From assembly GCA_944389585.1 (NCBI GenBank), contig CALXMW010000007.1:45292-109291 (forward strand): DNA of 64,000 bases, written 5' to 3'. Shown in pieces: positions 1 to 8,211 of this stretch; the stretch's first letter is position 1, and each line of letters opens with the position of its first letter. Made by a program: the position numbers and the translations under genes. The DNA is from an uncultured Kiritimatiellota bacterium (GTDB lineage: Bacteria; Verrucomicrobiota; Kiritimatiellia; RFP12; DVOR01). Below the pieces are notes generated by a model, which had not been told where the DNA came from, searched no databases, and was given only the letters and a program-made list of their open reading frames with translations.

Positions 1-2
1 CG

Positions 3-926
3 TTCATGGTCTTCTTCAACTTCCAGAGCGCCACGTTGCGCGCGCTTGGCGACAGCCGCACGCCGCTCTTTTTCCTGGCCGGCGCGTCGTTGCTGAACGT
101 CGTGCTGGACATCCTTTTCATCACGGTCTTCGGGATGGGCGTGGCCGGCGCGGCGTGGGCCACCAACACGGCCATCCTGGCCTCGGCGCTCACCTGCCTG
201 GCCTGCGTCACGGGGCGTTTGCCGGAGCTTCGGCTGCGCCTGTCGGATTGGCGGCCGCGGCCGCGGATGGCGCTGCGGCAGCTGTGGATCGCCGTGCCGA
301 TGGGGCTGCAGTTCTCGGTGACGGGGCTGGGCGCGATGGTGCTGCAGGCGGCCATCAACACCTTCGGCGTGGCGCTCGTGGCGGGGATGACGGCGGCGCG
401 GAACGTGGAGAACGTGGCGTGCCAGCTGCCGGTGGCGCTCGGCCAGGCCATGGCCACCTACGCGGCGCAGAATTACGGCGCGGGCAAGCTGGGGCGCATC
501 CGCGCGGGGGTGCGGGCCTCGGTGTTGGTCTCGGTCGTCTCCGGGCTGGCGATGACGGCGCTGGCGCTGTGCTTTGGAGACCTGTTCGTCTCGGCGTTCC
601 TCAGGGAGCGGAGCGAGGAGGTGCTGGCCGTGGGGCGGCGGATGCTGTGGGTGTGCGCGCCCTTCTTCGTGCCGTTGGGGCTCATCTTCATCTTCCGCAA
701 CACGCTCCAGGGCATCGGCCGCTCCTGCCTGCCCATGCTGGCGGGGTTCGTGGAGATGGCGATGCGCGCGGGCGTGGCGCTGGGGCTGCTCCGGCTGCTG
801 GGCGTGAACGCCGTCTATTGGGGCGACCCCGCGGCGTGGGTGGGCGCGGCGGCGTTGCTGGTCGTGGCCTATTGGGCCTACACGCGCCGCTGGCCGCATG
901 AACGGGGGGCCGAGCCATGCCCCTGA
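3..926 (+). CDS. MATE family efflux transporter, 5' end cut by window
   Basis: This is the C-terminal two thirds of a multidrug and toxin extrusion (MATE) antiporter, an inner-membrane exporter driven by an ion gradient. The visible 307 residues are almost entirely hydrophobic segments joined by short basic loops. They include the family-typical stretch with RALGDSRTPLFFL early on and a second half around FRNTLQGIGRS, which repeats that motif as expected from the pseudo-symmetric two-bundle fold. The frame is open to the window edge, so the first ATG at base 6 is internal and the true start lies upstream. The stop overlaps the start of the next gene by 10 bases, suggesting co-transcription and translational coupling. 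The substrate cannot be told from sequence. Confidence 0.88.
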   Translation, partial: FMVFFNFQSATLRALGDSRTPLFFLAGASLLNVVLDILFITVFGMGVAGAAWATNTAILASALTCLACVTGRLPELRLRLSDWRPRPRMALRQLWIAVPMGLQFSVTGLGAMVLQAAINTFGVALVAGMTAARNVENVACQLPVALGQAMATYAAQNYGAGKLGRIRAGVRASVLVSVVSGLAMTALALCFGDLFVSAFLRERSEEVLAVGRRMLWVCAPFFVPLGLIFIFRNTLQGIGRSCLPMLAGFVEMAMRAGVALGLLRLLGVNAVYWGDPAAWVGAAALLVVAYWAYTRRWPHERGAEPCP

Positions 927-2035
927 GCCTGGCCGCCGCGCTCCGTTTCCTGCGGGCCAACGCCGTCACGGCCGTCTCGCTGTTGGCCGCGGCGCTCTCT
1001 TTCCTGCTGGTGGAGGCCCCTGGCGCGTGGTGGCGGGCCATCGACCTGCGCACGCTGAACCTGCTTTTCTGCCTGATGGTGGTGGTGGCCGGGCTGCGCG
1101 GGTGCGCGCTTTTCCGCGTGCTGGCGCAGTCGCTGCTGGCCGGGCGCACGCGCTTCCGATCGCTGGCGCACACGCTGGTGCAGCTTCCGTTTTGGATCTC
1201 GATGGTGGCGACGAACGACGTCGCGCTCATCGCCCTGGTCCCCTTCGCCATCTACGCGCTCGACCGCCTGGGCCTGCGCCGCCGCCTGCCCGGCCTCGTC
1301 GCCCTGCAGACCGTCGCGGCGAACCTCGGCTCCATCGCCACGCCCGTCGGCAACCCGCAGAACCTCTTTCTTTACACCGCGTACGCCATCCCGGCGGCGG
1401 ACTTTTTCGCGGCCACGCTCCCCGTCGCCTTCGGCGGCGCGCTCCTGCTCTTCGCCCTCACGCACGCCCTGCGGGATGAGCCCATCGACTTCCACTTCGA
1501 GCACCGCCGCACCCTGGCCCACCCGCGCAAGGCCGTGCTCTGCGGCGCGCTCTTCCTGCTCTGCCTGCTGACGGTCTTCCGTCTCTTGCCACACGGGTGG
1601 CTCTTCGGGATCGTCCTCGGCGCGACGCTTCTCTTTTACCGCGCCGCCCTGCGCGGCGTCGACTACGGCCTGTTGCTCACCTTCGTGGGCTTCTTCGTCT
1701 TCTCGGGCAACCTCGGGCGCATCCCCGCCGTCGACGCGCTTCTTGGGCGGCTCCTCGAGGACCACGCGCAGGCCACCGCCGCGCTCGCCTCGCAAGTCCT
1801 CTCCAACGTCCCCGCCGCCATCCTCCTCTCTCCCTTCACCGACGACTGGGCCGGCCTGCTCTGGGGCGCCGACATCGGCGCCTTCGGCACCCCCGTCGCC
1901 TCCCTGGCCAGCCTCATCTCCCTGGGGCTTTACCTCCGCGAGCCGGACGCGCGCCCGTGGCGCTACCTGCTGCTCTTCACGCTCCTGAACCTTGCCTTCC
2001 TTTGCGTCCTCTCCGCCCTCACCCTCATCCTGTGA
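917..2035 (+). CDS. ArsB/NhaD-like anion or cation transporter
   Basis: This 372-residue polytopic membrane protein belongs to the ion-transporter superfamily that includes ArsB, NhaD and SLC13 citrate carriers. The signature is the re-entrant region around FWISMVATNDVALIALVPF (about residues 93-111) and the conserved GSIATPVGNPQNLFLY (about 141-156), typical of ArsB/CitT-like proteins. Around ten hydrophobic segments are visible. It overlaps the upstream MATE gene by 10 bases, so the two transporters probably form one operon. Its last 11 bases overlap the convergent hydE gene. At 372 residues it is somewhat shorter than ArsB (about 430). The transported ion is not determinable; arsenite is only one possibility and no ars genes are nearby. 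Confidence 0.75.
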   Translation: MPLSLAAALRFLRANAVTAVSLLAAALSFLLVEAPGAWWRAIDLRTLNLLFCLMVVVAGLRGCALFRVLAQSLLAGRTRFRSLAHTLVQLPFWISMVATNDVALIALVPFAIYALDRLGLRRRLPGLVALQTVAANLGSIATPVGNPQNLFLYTAYAIPAADFFAATLPVAFGGALLLFALTHALRDEPIDFHFEHRRTLAHPRKAVLCGALFLLCLLTVFRLLPHGWLFGIVLGATLLFYRAALRGVDYGLLLTFVGFFVFSGNLGRIPAVDALLGRLLEDHAQATAALASQVLSNVPAAILLSPFTDDWAGLLWGADIGAFGTPVASLASLISLGLYLREPDARPWRYLLLFTLLNLAFLCVLSALTLIL

Positions 2036-3020
2036 CCTGGCGGAGGCCGAGGGTCGCGAGGTCGGCGCGGAGGGCGTCGATGGCGTCGGCCTGGGGGGCG
2101 ACGACGCAGATTTTCCCCGGGTAGATCTGGTAATCCGCGCGGTAGGCCGCCGGCGTCAGGTTCGGCATGAAGACGTTGGCGCCGCTGGAGAGCCCGCGCA
2201 GGCGCCCGTTCGCCGGGTCGAGCGTCGAGAGCGCGGTGGTCGAGGGGATGTTCGCGTGGGGCAGGAGGAGGCGCGCCAGCGCGTAGCACCGGCACGTGAA
2301 GTCCACGTCCACGGGCACCCCGCTCGGCGTCTTGTCCCGCCCCAACGGCGTGCCGGGGTGGGCCAGGTAAGGCCCCAGCCCCACCATGTCCGCGTTCAGC
2401 TCCCGGAGCGTGAGCAGGTCGTCCGCCACCGATTCAAGCGTCTGCCCCGGCAGGCCCAGCATCATCCCGCCGCCGATCGCGTAGCCCTGCGCCTTCATCC
2501 GGCGCAGCTGGGCCAGGCGCGGGTGCTCGCCGCCCACGGGCGCGCCGGGGTGGATGCGCGCGAAGAGGGCGCGGTCGGTGGTCTCGAAACGCAGGAGGTA
2601 ACGCGCCGCCCCCGCCTCGCGCCACGCCGCCGTGTCGGCCTCCGTGCGCTCGCCCAACGAGAGGGTGACGTGCTGGCCCGTCTCGCCCCGCACGCGCCGC
2701 ACCAGCTCGGCCACGCGCCGGCGCGTCCACAGCGCCGGGCATTCGCCGGCCTGCAGCACCACGGTGCCGAAGCCCAGCTCCCGCGCCAGGCGCGCGCAGG
2801 CGACGACCTCGTCGTCGCGCATGGCGTAGCGGTGCGCCGCCGCGTTGGAGCGGCGCATCCCGCAATAGAGGCAGTCGCGGTCGCAGACGCTGGAAAGCTC
2901 GATCAGGCCGCGGAAGAAGACGCCGTCGCCCTTCGTCTCGGCGCGGACCGCCCGGGCTTGGGCGAAGAGCGCCTCGCCCTCCGGCGCGCGGAGCGCCGCC
3001 AAGATTTCCGCCTTGTCCAT
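2025..3020 (-). CDS. hydE: [FeFe]-hydrogenase maturation radical SAM protein HydE
   Basis: HydE is a radical S-adenosylmethionine enzyme that builds part of the organometallic H-cluster of [FeFe]-hydrogenase. The 331-residue product has the radical SAM triad C46-x3-C50-x2-C53 in the context SSVCDRDCLYCGMRRSN. Family landmarks follow: LGFGTVVLQAGE, ARYLLRFETTD, and GGMMLGLPGQTLESVADDL. Length is close to the usual 340-360. The chosen ATG at 3020 lies 11 bases after the stop of the D-aminoacylase gene; an in-frame GTG at 3029 is an alternative start, still in tandem. No hydF, hydG or hydrogenase gene is in view, so the partner proteins must lie elsewhere. A related radical SAM family member (for example PylB-like) is less likely. 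Confidence 0.85.
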   Translation of the reverse strand: MDKAEILAALRAPEGEALFAQARAVRAETKGDGVFFRGLIELSSVCDRDCLYCGMRRSNAAAHRYAMRDDEVVACARLARELGFGTVVLQAGECPALWTRRRVAELVRRVRGETGQHVTLSLGERTEADTAAWREAGAARYLLRFETTDRALFARIHPGAPVGGEHPRLAQLRRMKAQGYAIGGGMMLGLPGQTLESVADDLLTLRELNADMVGLGPYLAHPGTPLGRDKTPSGVPVDVDFTCRCYALARLLLPHANIPSTTALSTLDPANGRLRGLSSGANVFMPNLTPAAYRADYQIYPGKICVVAPQADAIDALRADLATLGLRQVTG

Positions 3021-3031
3021 GGCCGGCACGC

Positions 3032-4630
3032 TCACGCCCGCTCCAGGAGGCGGCCGCGGCGCGGGGCGGAGGGGTTGAGCTGGCCGCCCATGAGGACGGG
3101 CGAGCCGTTCACGAGCACCGTGTCCACGCCCGTGGCGAAGCGGTGCGGGTGGGCGTAGTCGGCCGCGTCGCGCCACGCCGCGGGGTCGATGAGCGCCAGG
3201 TCGGCGAAGAACCCTTCCCTCACCAGCCCGCGCCTGGGGATGGCGAAGGCGTGCGCCGGCAGGCCCGTCATGCGGCGGAAGGCCTCCTCCGGCGGCAACC
3301 CGAGGCGCTCGGTGAGCGTGCGGAAGAAGCGCGGGTGCGTGCCGTAGGCGCGCGGGTGCGGCCAATCGCGCCCCAGCGGCCCCCACGGCGCGCGCAACGA
3401 GGCGTCCGAGCCGGGCATCACCCACGGCCGGGCCAGGATCTTGAGCAGGTTGTCCTCGCACATCCCGAAGAAGAAGGCCCCCGTGCGGCTGCGGTCGGCC
3501 CGCAGGATGCGCACCGCCGCCTCGCCGAAGGAACACCCCCACGCCGCCATGACCTCGGCGAGCGTCCGCCCCGAGAGGGGGCGCGTCTCGGGCGCCCACG
3601 TGCCGCCGACCATCACCTCGCGCGGGTCGCGCCCCGAGGCGTCGAGCGCGGCGGCGATGCGCCGTGCGTCGGCCGGGTCATCCAGATGGGCGAGGATGGC
3701 CGCGTTGCCGCCCGCCGCCGCCCAGTCGGGCAAGACGATGTCCAGATCCGTCCCCGCCGAAAGGTAGGGGTAGCGGTCGGAATGGAGCCACAGACCCTCG
3801 GCGCGCGCGGCCTCGATCTTGCCGATGGCCGCCTCGGCCTTGCGCCAGTTGGCGCGGCCCGAGGTCTTGAGGTGGGAGATTTGGGCGTGGATGCCCGTGG
3901 CGCGGACGAGCGCGAGCACCTCGTCGATGGCCTCCAGGAGGCGGTCGCCCTCGCTGCGCATATGCGTGGCGTACATCCCCCCGCGCCTGGCGCACGCCCC
4001 GGCCAGGGCCAGCACCTCCCCCGGCGCGCTGTGGACGCCCGGGTGGTAGACCAGCCCCGTCGTCAGCCCCCAGGCTCCCTCGTCGAGCGCCTGCTCCAGC
4101 ACGCGGGCCATCTGGGCGACCTCGTCGGCCGTCGCCGGGCGCGGCGCGTCGCCCATCACGCCCTTTCGGATGGTGTTGTGGCCCGCGAAGAGGATCAGGT
4201 TCGTCGCCGGCCGGGCCGCCTCGAGGCAGACGCGGTAATCGGCCACCGTGCCCCAATTCGGCCCCGGCCCCGCGTGGCCCGGGCGCGGCGGATAGGTCTG
4301 CGCCTCCCAATCCGAGGGCAGGCGCGCCCCGTTCAGGCGCGGCGCTGCGCTGCCGCCGCACTGCCCGCCGATTTCCGTGGTCACGCCCTGGGCCAACTTG
4401 CTGGGGCACATCGGCTCCAAGAGCAGGAAGGCGTCCGAGTGGGTGTGCGCGTCGATGAGCCCCGGCGTCAGCCACAGGCCCCGCGCGTCGCGGCGCTCCC
4501 GCGCCTCCGCCTGTGCCAGGTCGCCGACGGCCGCGATTGTCTCCCCCCGCACGCCCACGTCCGCCGTGAAGGGTTTGGCGCCCGTGCCGTCGAAGACCGT
4601 CGCCCCGCAAAACAGAAAGTCAAAGTCCAT
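3032..4630 (-). CDS. N-acyl-D-amino-acid deacylase (D-aminoacylase, amidohydrolase superfamily)
   Basis: This enzyme hydrolyses N-acyl-D-amino acids to D-amino acids and a carboxylate, a salvage step for D-amino acid or peptidoglycan-derived material. The 532 residues start with the beta-sandwich strand VFDGTG, then the metal motif DAHTHSD (H62, H64). C91 lies in GGQCGGS, matching the bridging cysteine of characterised D-aminoacylases. The downstream histidines are in THMRSEGDR and QISHLKTSGR. Length fits the family (480-530). A -10 box sits six bases before the ATG, so the mRNA is probably leaderless. hydE follows 11 bases downstream and is probably co-transcribed. Other amidohydrolases such as dihydropyrimidinase lack the cysteine, so this assignment is fairly firm. 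Confidence 0.85.
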   Translation of the reverse strand: MDFDFLFCGATVFDGTGAKPFTADVGVRGETIAAVGDLAQAEARERRDARGLWLTPGLIDAHTHSDAFLLLEPMCPSKLAQGVTTEIGGQCGGSAAPRLNGARLPSDWEAQTYPPRPGHAGPGPNWGTVADYRVCLEAARPATNLILFAGHNTIRKGVMGDAPRPATADEVAQMARVLEQALDEGAWGLTTGLVYHPGVHSAPGEVLALAGACARRGGMYATHMRSEGDRLLEAIDEVLALVRATGIHAQISHLKTSGRANWRKAEAAIGKIEAARAEGLWLHSDRYPYLSAGTDLDIVLPDWAAAGGNAAILAHLDDPADARRIAAALDASGRDPREVMVGGTWAPETRPLSGRTLAEVMAAWGCSFGEAAVRILRADRSRTGAFFFGMCEDNLLKILARPWVMPGSDASLRAPWGPLGRDWPHPRAYGTHPRFFRTLTERLGLPPEEAFRRMTGLPAHAFAIPRRGLVREGFFADLALIDPAAWRDAADYAHPHRFATGVDTVLVNGSPVLMGGQLNPSAPRRGRLLERA

Positions 4631-4636
4631 GCCCTT

Positions 4637-4645
4637 ATTGTACCA
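4637..4645 (-). promoter_or_regulatory. Extended -10 promoter for the D-aminoacylase gene (leaderless)
   Basis: On the minus strand TGG-TACAAT ends six bases before the ATG at 4630. The transcription start would fall on or next to the A of the ATG, so no ribosome binding site is available and none is seen. No convincing -35 box is present. Confidence 0.6.
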
Positions 4646-4671
4646 CTTCCGGTCGTTTCGCCCCGGCGCGA

Positions 4672-4707
4672 AAAAGGCCCCCGGCGTTCTCCGCCGGGGG
4701 CCTTTTT
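4672..4707 (-). terminator. Rho-independent terminator of PEP-CTERM gene A
   Basis: A perfect GC stem (GGCCCCCGGCG / CGCCGGGGGCC, short loop) is flanked by runs of A and T on opposite sides, so it can work in both directions. It lies just after the stop codon of the PEP-CTERM gene on the minus strand. Confidence 0.85.
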
Positions 4708-4724
4708 TGTGGGTTGCCGAGGGC

Positions 4725-5384
4725 TTAGGCCACGCGGCGGCGGAGGGCCACGCCGGCCACGCCGAGGGCGAGCAGCGCCAGGGCGGTGGGCTCGGGCACC
4801 ACGGCCACGCCGGTCTTCACCGTCAGGTCGCTGAAGACGACGTCGCCGGTGTCCGTGTTGGAGCCGTTCGCGAGCGGCGCGTTGCCGGAGCTGTCCCGCT
4901 GGCCCCAGTTGATCACGGGGTTGCCGTCCGGGATGGTGGTGGTCGTGGCGATCAGCGTGTCGTTGACGTAGAGCGCCAGCATCTCCCCGTTGCAGGAGAG
5001 CGTGAGCTCATAGGTCTTGCCGGCCTGGAGCTTGGCGGCGCCGATGGCCGTCACGGTCCCGGCGAGCTTGCCGGGAACGATGTTGCCGTTGGCGTCCGCG
5101 GAGCTGTTGTACATGTCCGCCATCAGGTAGCTGGAGTCATCGATGCCGAAGATGCCGGGATAGCGCTGGTTGGAGCCTGCCGGGTATTGGTCGAGCGAGA
5201 AGTTCTCGCCGAGCGTGAGGGTGACCTTGGCGGACCATGCCGTCGCGCCGTTCAGGGCCAGCGTGTGCGAGCCCTTGGAGGCGTTGGTCTCCACGCTCGT
5301 GGCGCCCGACCAGTCGATGTTCAAGGCCTGGGCGGCGCCGAGGGCCAGGGCGGCGCAGGCCGCGGTGAGGAGTGTGCGTTTCAT
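4725..5384 (-). CDS. PEP-CTERM secreted protein A
   Basis: A 219-residue secreted protein of unknown function. It has an N-terminal signal peptide (MKRTLLTAACAALALGAAQA), then a beta-rich central region with a jelly-roll/LamG flavour (KVTLTLGENFSL, GKTYELTLSCNG, LALYVNDTLIATTTT). The C-terminal sorting signal is PEP, a hydrophobic helix and RRR. In known systems PEP-CTERM tails are cut by an exosortase at the cell envelope; none is encoded in the window. The start was placed at 5384 because of the signal peptide and an AAAGGAG about ten bases upstream; the frame stays open further but the extra residues fall in the structured leader. The first 25 residues resemble PEP-CTERM protein B, which has the same type of leader. 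Confidence 0.85.
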   Translation of the reverse strand: MKRTLLTAACAALALGAAQALNIDWSGATSVETNASKGSHTLALNGATAWSAKVTLTLGENFSLDQYPAGSNQRYPGIFGIDDSSYLMADMYNSSADANGNIVPGKLAGTVTAIGAAKLQAGKTYELTLSCNGEMLALYVNDTLIATTTTIPDGNPVINWGQRDSSGNAPLANGSNTDTGDVVFSDLTVKTGVAVVPEPTALALLALGVAGVALRRRVA

Positions 5385-5617
5385 GTGGGTGTGGGGCTCC
5401 TTTCGCCCCGTTGCGGAATCGGAAGCGGCCTGGGACGAGAAGGCCCCTTTCGATGTCACTTACGAGGCCTTAGGAATGCCCTACCAAGAACAACGAAAGG
5501 GGCAAATGCAGGTGCATTTGCTCACTTCGCGGACGCTTGGTGAAAGTTCCTAAGTGTCGTAGGTCGTCCGCGTTGTGTCGCCACAACGCTTGGGTGTGCC
5601 GGCTCATCCCGGGACGT
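5385..5617 (-). promoter_or_regulatory. Structured 5' leader RNA, copy A (candidate riboswitch-like element)
   Basis: Read on the minus strand, the leader has a CCGG/CCGG hairpin with a GATGAG loop (5599-5612). An 8-bp hairpin with a GCGA tetraloop follows (5570-5589). A long-range stem pairs TACGA and CTTAGGAA (5547-5561) with TTCCTAAG and TCGTA (5461-5476). An inner stem pairs ACCAAG with CTTGGT (5536-5541 with 5483-5488), and a 9-bp near-palindromic hairpin lies at 5502-5521. CCCCTTTCG (5494-5502) can pair with CGAAAGGGG (5444-5452), outside the long stem, giving a pseudoknot. The same order, with compensatory base changes, occurs before PEP-CTERM gene B. CCTTCTCG at about 5435-5443 can also pair with CGAAAGG at the ribosome binding site. 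Function is inferred. Confidence 0.7.
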
Positions 5618-5623
5618 ATCAAT

Positions 5624-5633
5624 GGAATAGCAC
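5624..5633 (-). promoter_or_regulatory. Promoter of PEP-CTERM gene A
   Basis: On the minus strand TTGTGC-TATTCC gives an extended -10 box like those before PEP-CTERM gene B and the other PEP-CTERM gene. It places the transcript start near 5617, just before the first leader hairpin. No clear -35 is seen. The remaining bases 5634-5820 hold no recognisable feature. Confidence 0.55.
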
Positions 5634-5820
5634 AACGCGGCGGGGGGCGGCCACCTTTTTTTGCCCGTCGGTTTGGCGGGGGCTTCCGGGAAAGGCCGCG
5701 CCCGGGGTCGTTGTTGGTCTCTGGCGAGGGGCGCCCGCGCAAATCGCGCGTTGCTTCGTGGGTCATGCAGACCCAGTTTGGCGGCTGTTTATTGATTGGC
5801 CGGGGCGGGGGTGGGCGGGG

Positions 5821-8157
5821 TTATTCGGCGCGGGCGTCTTCGATGCGTTTGTCGATGAGGCGGCGGACGAGGCCGCGCGCGGCGGGTTTGCCGATGGCGT
5901 AGAGGTCGGCGGCGTGGCGGCGGCAGGCGCGGGCGAAGGGGGTGTCTTTGCGGGCGTCGGCGTAGTCCCACCAGCGGTCGGCGAGGTCGAGGGCGGCTTC
6001 GGCGCTGGGGGGGCTGTCCATGGCTTCGTCGGCGGCGAGCGCGGCGAGGGTTTTGTCGTCGCAGACGGCGAGGGCGCCGAGGGTTTCGTCGTCCCATTGC
6101 CCCAGTTGGGCGAGGGTCTCGCCGTAGAGGCGGGTGGCCTTGGGGTCGCCGTCGGCGGCGGCTTCGCGGAGGGAGGCGAGCTTGGCCTGGGCGGCGCGGG
6201 CCTTGTCGACGTCGGCGAGGGTGCGTTTCCATTCGGCGTGGGTCTTGCCTTTGGCGAGCCACCGGTCGATCTGCGCGGTGAGGTTCTTGACGGATCGGAC
6301 GAGCGCGGGGCGGTCGCCCCTGAGGGCGAAGTCGAGGACGAAGCGGGCGTGGGCGATGGCGGCGTCGGGGTCCTTGGCGGCGGTGTCGCGGAGGGCTTCC
6401 TTGAGGATGGCCGCGGCCTCGGCGTCCTTGACGGCGCCGGGGAAGGCGCGCTCGCGCAGGGCCAGGACCCGGAGGGCGGCGTCTGGGCGGCCTTCCTTGA
6501 CGAGGGCGTTTTCGGCGCGGGAGAGGAGGGCGAGGCGCGTGGCGTCTCCCTCGGCCTCGGAGACCATCTGGAGGAGGCCCTTGGCGTCGACTTCCTCGCC
6601 GCCGAGGAGCTCGTCGAGGAGGTCGCGGGCTTCGGCCAGGTCGGCGGCGGAGGGGAGTGGCGCGCCGTCGGGGAGGGTGGGGAGGTCGATGGGCGTGCCG
6701 GCGGGGGCGGCCTTTGGGGCGTCTGGGAGGCGGAGGCCGGGGCGGGCGGCGCGGAAGGTGGGCTTGGCGGCGGCGCGGGGCGCGGCGAGGGGCTGCCTGC
6801 CGTCGGTCTTGAGGAGGCCGGCGACGTAGCCGATTTCCTCGGGGGTGAGGGCGCGGCCGAAGATTTTGAGGTCGTCGACGACGAAGCCCTGGAGGTCGGC
6901 GCCGGGGGTCATGAGTTCCTCTGATCCGCCGTAGAGGGTGCCGAACTGGAGGCCCATGACGTCGAGGCGGCCGTTCGGGAGGGGCGGGGTGGCGGAGCCT
7001 TGGCGTTTGCCGTCGACCCAGAGGGAGAGCTCGCTGCGCTCGTGGCGGATGGCGTAGCAGTGGAAGGCCGAGGAGGCGTCCGGCAGGCGGACGGCGATGG
7101 GGTCGAAGGGGAACTTTTTGGAGTCGGTGCGGAGCACGACGGTGTCGCCCTCGCCGCGTTCCAGGCGGAGGTGGTCGTGCCAGGGGGAGCCGGTGGCGTT
7201 GCCGAGGGCGAGGCAGAGGAGGATGCTGCCGGGGGTGGCGCCGAACTTGCCGACGACGACGAAGGTGGCGGTGTCACCGGTGGCGAGGGGCTGGGATTCG
7301 AGGGCGTCCTTGTGGGTGTAGTAGCGGACGGAGGTGCCTTCGCCGCTCGGGGTGCGGAGGTGCTCGCGGCCGCCTTCCGCTACGAGACGGTGGCCGTAGA
7401 GCCAGTTGGTTCGGCCCGGGCCACCGTCGCCGCAAATCCAGTGGTAGGGCGGCTGGGGGCGCTCCTCGGGCGGGGTGGCGCGGGTGATGAGGGCGCGGGC
7501 GGCGTCCTGGGGGGTGAAGTCCTCGGAGAGGGGCTCGTCGTAGAGGGCGACGCGGCTGATGGCGGCGCCTTCGCCCTCGAGGACGAGGGAGGCCAGGCAG
7601 TTTTGGAGGATGTTGGTCAGCTGGCAGTGGTAGGCCTGCCCGTCGACCACGATGACGCAGGGGGTTGTCCTAGGGGTGCCGCCGGTCGGGAACTTGGGGA
7701 AGGAGAGGGCCACGTGGACCCACTTGCCCACGAGGTCGGCGGGGAAGGGGACGATGGCGGTGGTGCCGGCGCCGTGGCGGTTGAGGATGAGCCTGTAGCC
7801 GCCGCCTTTGTCGGGATCCAGCCACAGGGAGATGGTGTTGTGCTCGTGGTGGCCCGTGCCGGGCATGGCGTTGAAACGGACGATGCCCTTGGCTTTGTGG
7901 GGACTTTTGGGGACGTAGACCCAGGCCGAGAAGGTCATCCCGGAGAGGCCGTACCAACCGACCCCGCGGGCGCCGCGTCTGATGGTAGGGGCGACTTCGC
8001 GGATTTGGGGATAGTCGTCTGCCGCGAAGTGGACCCGGGAGGTCAGCGGCTCGCGGTCGCCGGGCCAAGTGAAGATGGGCGTGGGTGCGGCGGCGCGGGC
8101 AATCGCGGCGGTGAGGATGCCGAGGCAGAGCAAGGCGAGGGTGCGGGTGGTGCGCAT
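5821..8157 (-). CDS. Secreted LamG/concanavalin A-like domain protein
   Basis: A 778-residue secreted protein of unknown substrate. An N-terminal signal peptide (about residues 1-23) is followed by two LamG-like beta-sandwich domains. The first runs from about 50 to 210 (MTFSAWVYVPKS, LIVDG-type strand CVIVVDGQAYHC, ISRVALYDEPLS). The second runs from about 270 to 440 (HCYAIRHERSELSLWVDGKRQG, VDDLKIFGRALTPEEI). The last 300 residues are alanine-rich helices with TPR-like character. Such proteins usually bind or process glycans at the surface, but no catalytic motif is visible. The ATG has GGAG at the right distance. It lies 54 bases after valS and may be read from the valS promoter. Its 3' half is strongly biased to C-ending codons. 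Confidence 0.75.
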   Translation of the reverse strand: MRTTRTLALLCLGILTAAIARAAAPTPIFTWPGDREPLTSRVHFAADDYPQIREVAPTIRRGARGVGWYGLSGMTFSAWVYVPKSPHKAKGIVRFNAMPGTGHHEHNTISLWLDPDKGGGYRLILNRHGAGTTAIVPFPADLVGKWVHVALSFPKFPTGGTPRTTPCVIVVDGQAYHCQLTNILQNCLASLVLEGEGAAISRVALYDEPLSEDFTPQDAARALITRATPPEERPQPPYHWICGDGGPGRTNWLYGHRLVAEGGREHLRTPSGEGTSVRYYTHKDALESQPLATGDTATFVVVGKFGATPGSILLCLALGNATGSPWHDHLRLERGEGDTVVLRTDSKKFPFDPIAVRLPDASSAFHCYAIRHERSELSLWVDGKRQGSATPPLPNGRLDVMGLQFGTLYGGSEELMTPGADLQGFVVDDLKIFGRALTPEEIGYVAGLLKTDGRQPLAAPRAAAKPTFRAARPGLRLPDAPKAAPAGTPIDLPTLPDGAPLPSAADLAEARDLLDELLGGEEVDAKGLLQMVSEAEGDATRLALLSRAENALVKEGRPDAALRVLALRERAFPGAVKDAEAAAILKEALRDTAAKDPDAAIAHARFVLDFALRGDRPALVRSVKNLTAQIDRWLAKGKTHAEWKRTLADVDKARAAQAKLASLREAAADGDPKATRLYGETLAQLGQWDDETLGALAVCDDKTLAALAADEAMDSPPSAEAALDLADRWWDYADARKDTPFARACRRHAADLYAIGKPAARGLVRRLIDKRIEDARAE

Positions 8158-8211
8158 GAGGGAGGCTCCTGCCGGGATCGGCGCTGGCGGGGTGTGGGGG
8201 GCCGGTCGCCC

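Noticed and set aside
5170..5553. Plus-strand frame over leader A with a similar peptide antisense to leader B
   Set aside because: The peptide similarity is a by-product of the conserved leader RNA and signal-peptide region on the opposite strand.
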